56,018 bases of DNA from Vitrella brassicaformis (lineage: Eukaryota; Sar; Vitrellaceae), in NCBI GenBank assembly GCA_001179505.1, contig CDMY01000164.1:116101-172118 (forward strand). Direction: 5' to 3'. Below the pieces are notes generated by a model. The model made no database searches. It was not told the DNA's origin and worked only from the letters and a program-made list of their open reading frames with translations. Numbering within the stretch: the stretch's first letter is position 1; each line of letters starts with the position of its first letter. The translations under genes were made by a program, and so were the position numbers. Below, piece by piece: positions 55,435 through 56,018 of this stretch.

Positions 55435-55573
55435 AGAAACAACACGTTCGGCAGACAAAACGTTCGATCACGATCGTATGGGAGAGAAAAGGAAAACCGG
55501 TAGCGGTGTTGTGTTGCTTGCAGTACTGCAGACACGTCAATATGTCGAGAAGCTTCGTGGTTTTTTGTCACAG
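55435..55573 (+). repeat. Dispersed repeat of about 135 bp, copy 2
   Basis: Second copy of 30633-30766, with scattered differences and a few small indels. It lies just below the 3' end of the minus-strand gene at 55595-56018, as the first copy lies below the helicase remnant. Confidence 0.85.
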
Positions 55574-55594
55574 TGAACGTTAAACTGATGTACC

Positions 55595-56018
55595 CTAAAG
55601 CGATAAGTCATTGAAAAAAGCTTGGCCGCAGTCTGTCTGGGGTGCTTCCTTAAACCGCTGCTGCTTGATCGCGCTTGCTTCCCGGAGAAGGTCAACGAAC
55701 AAGGGTATCTCTGGGCGCGAACTTCTTGAAAAAGCAAGATCCATAACGGAAGTAAGCATCAACTGACTGAACACACGAAACGCGCCAGTTTGTGGTGGAT
55801 GGATGTTTCTTCTTTGTCCGGTCATGCAGCTTGTTGAGCTTGGCCAGCTCTTCACGCAGGCAGTCAGGCCATTCTTGCCTCAGCCACTTCTCATCAAAGT
55901 CCCGCGCAATGTGGAGGCCTTCGAGGGACGTCACTCTTGGCAGCTCCACATAGATGGCAAGAGGAATCGTTGCCTTCGTCTGGTAAGGAGGAGGGTTGAG
56001 ATCCACCGTTACCTCCTT
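55595..56018 (-). CDS. Unknown protein, 3' part only
   Basis: Minus-strand exons 55777-56018 (running off the window) and 55595-55724 join in phase 2 (GTTTC|GTGTGT...TTTCAAG|AAG). The visible protein reads VDLNPPPYQTKATIPLAIYV, then LRQEWPDCLREELAKLNKLH, NWRVSSSRPEIPLFVDLLRE and a tail QTDCGQAFFNDLSL. There is an amphipathic helix-like segment and no membrane segment. I do not recognise the family. A mobile-element origin is possible because the same 135-bp repeat follows both this gene and the helicase remnant. Confidence 0.5.

Overview
The window looks like nuclear DNA from a GC-rich, intron-rich protist. A photosynthetic alveolate such as the chromerid Vitrella is my best guess. The evidence is a plastid-type ferredoxin:thioredoxin reductase variable chain with a long N-terminal leader, an AP2-domain protein, short GT-AG introns (about 50-110 nt) whose phases join cleanly, and TG/CA-rich introns and spacers. 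The species call is inference. There are no bacterial operons, ribosome binding sites or CRISPR arrays.

Layout. 1-2036: 3' part of a family protein (copy 1). 3407-5030: partial duplications of the 5' end of a family-92-like glycosyltransferase gene. 5329-7055: F-box-like membrane protein gene. 8991-11069: the GT92-like gene itself, with one in-frame TGA. 12080-14657 (minus): BTB/T1 protein with two TLDc-like domains. 15368-18490: FG-repeat (nucleoporin-like) protein fused to the copy-1 domain, its 3' end replaced by repeat DNA. 18.0-32.1 kb: repeat mosaic with an intact polysaccharide deacetylase gene (22905-23892) between long inverted repeats, a second partial copy beside a 300-N gap, a 1055-bp pogo-like TIR element with TA duplication (27229-28283), and a decayed Pif1/Helitron-type helicase (about 30.9-31.5 kb). 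32136-32848: FTR variable chain. 34000-38358: four tightly packed minus-strand genes, one with two AP2 domains. 40174-41112: basic RGG-box protein. 41218-43219 (minus): DxD glycosyltransferase. 43343-53045: complete-ended Ty1/copia retrotransposon with 1.04-kb LTRs, GTGTG target duplication, and gag and pol broken in several places. 53454-55228 (minus): intact 12-exon circularly permuted GTPase (MTG1/RbgA type). 55595-56018 (minus): 3' end of an unknown gene.

The genes do not form one pathway. The recurring theme is genes under attack. Several host genes are intact across many splice junctions (deacetylase, FTR, DxD transferase, MTG1), while neighbours carry exactly one stop or one-base shift in an otherwise clean reading. 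In the AP2 gene each of the two AP2 domains lacks one base at the same position, and the splice phases demand that base in both exons.

All family calls come from reading motifs by eye. No database search was possible. Exon boundaries were chosen from GT/AG sites and phase agreement and are hypotheses unless otherwise stated.
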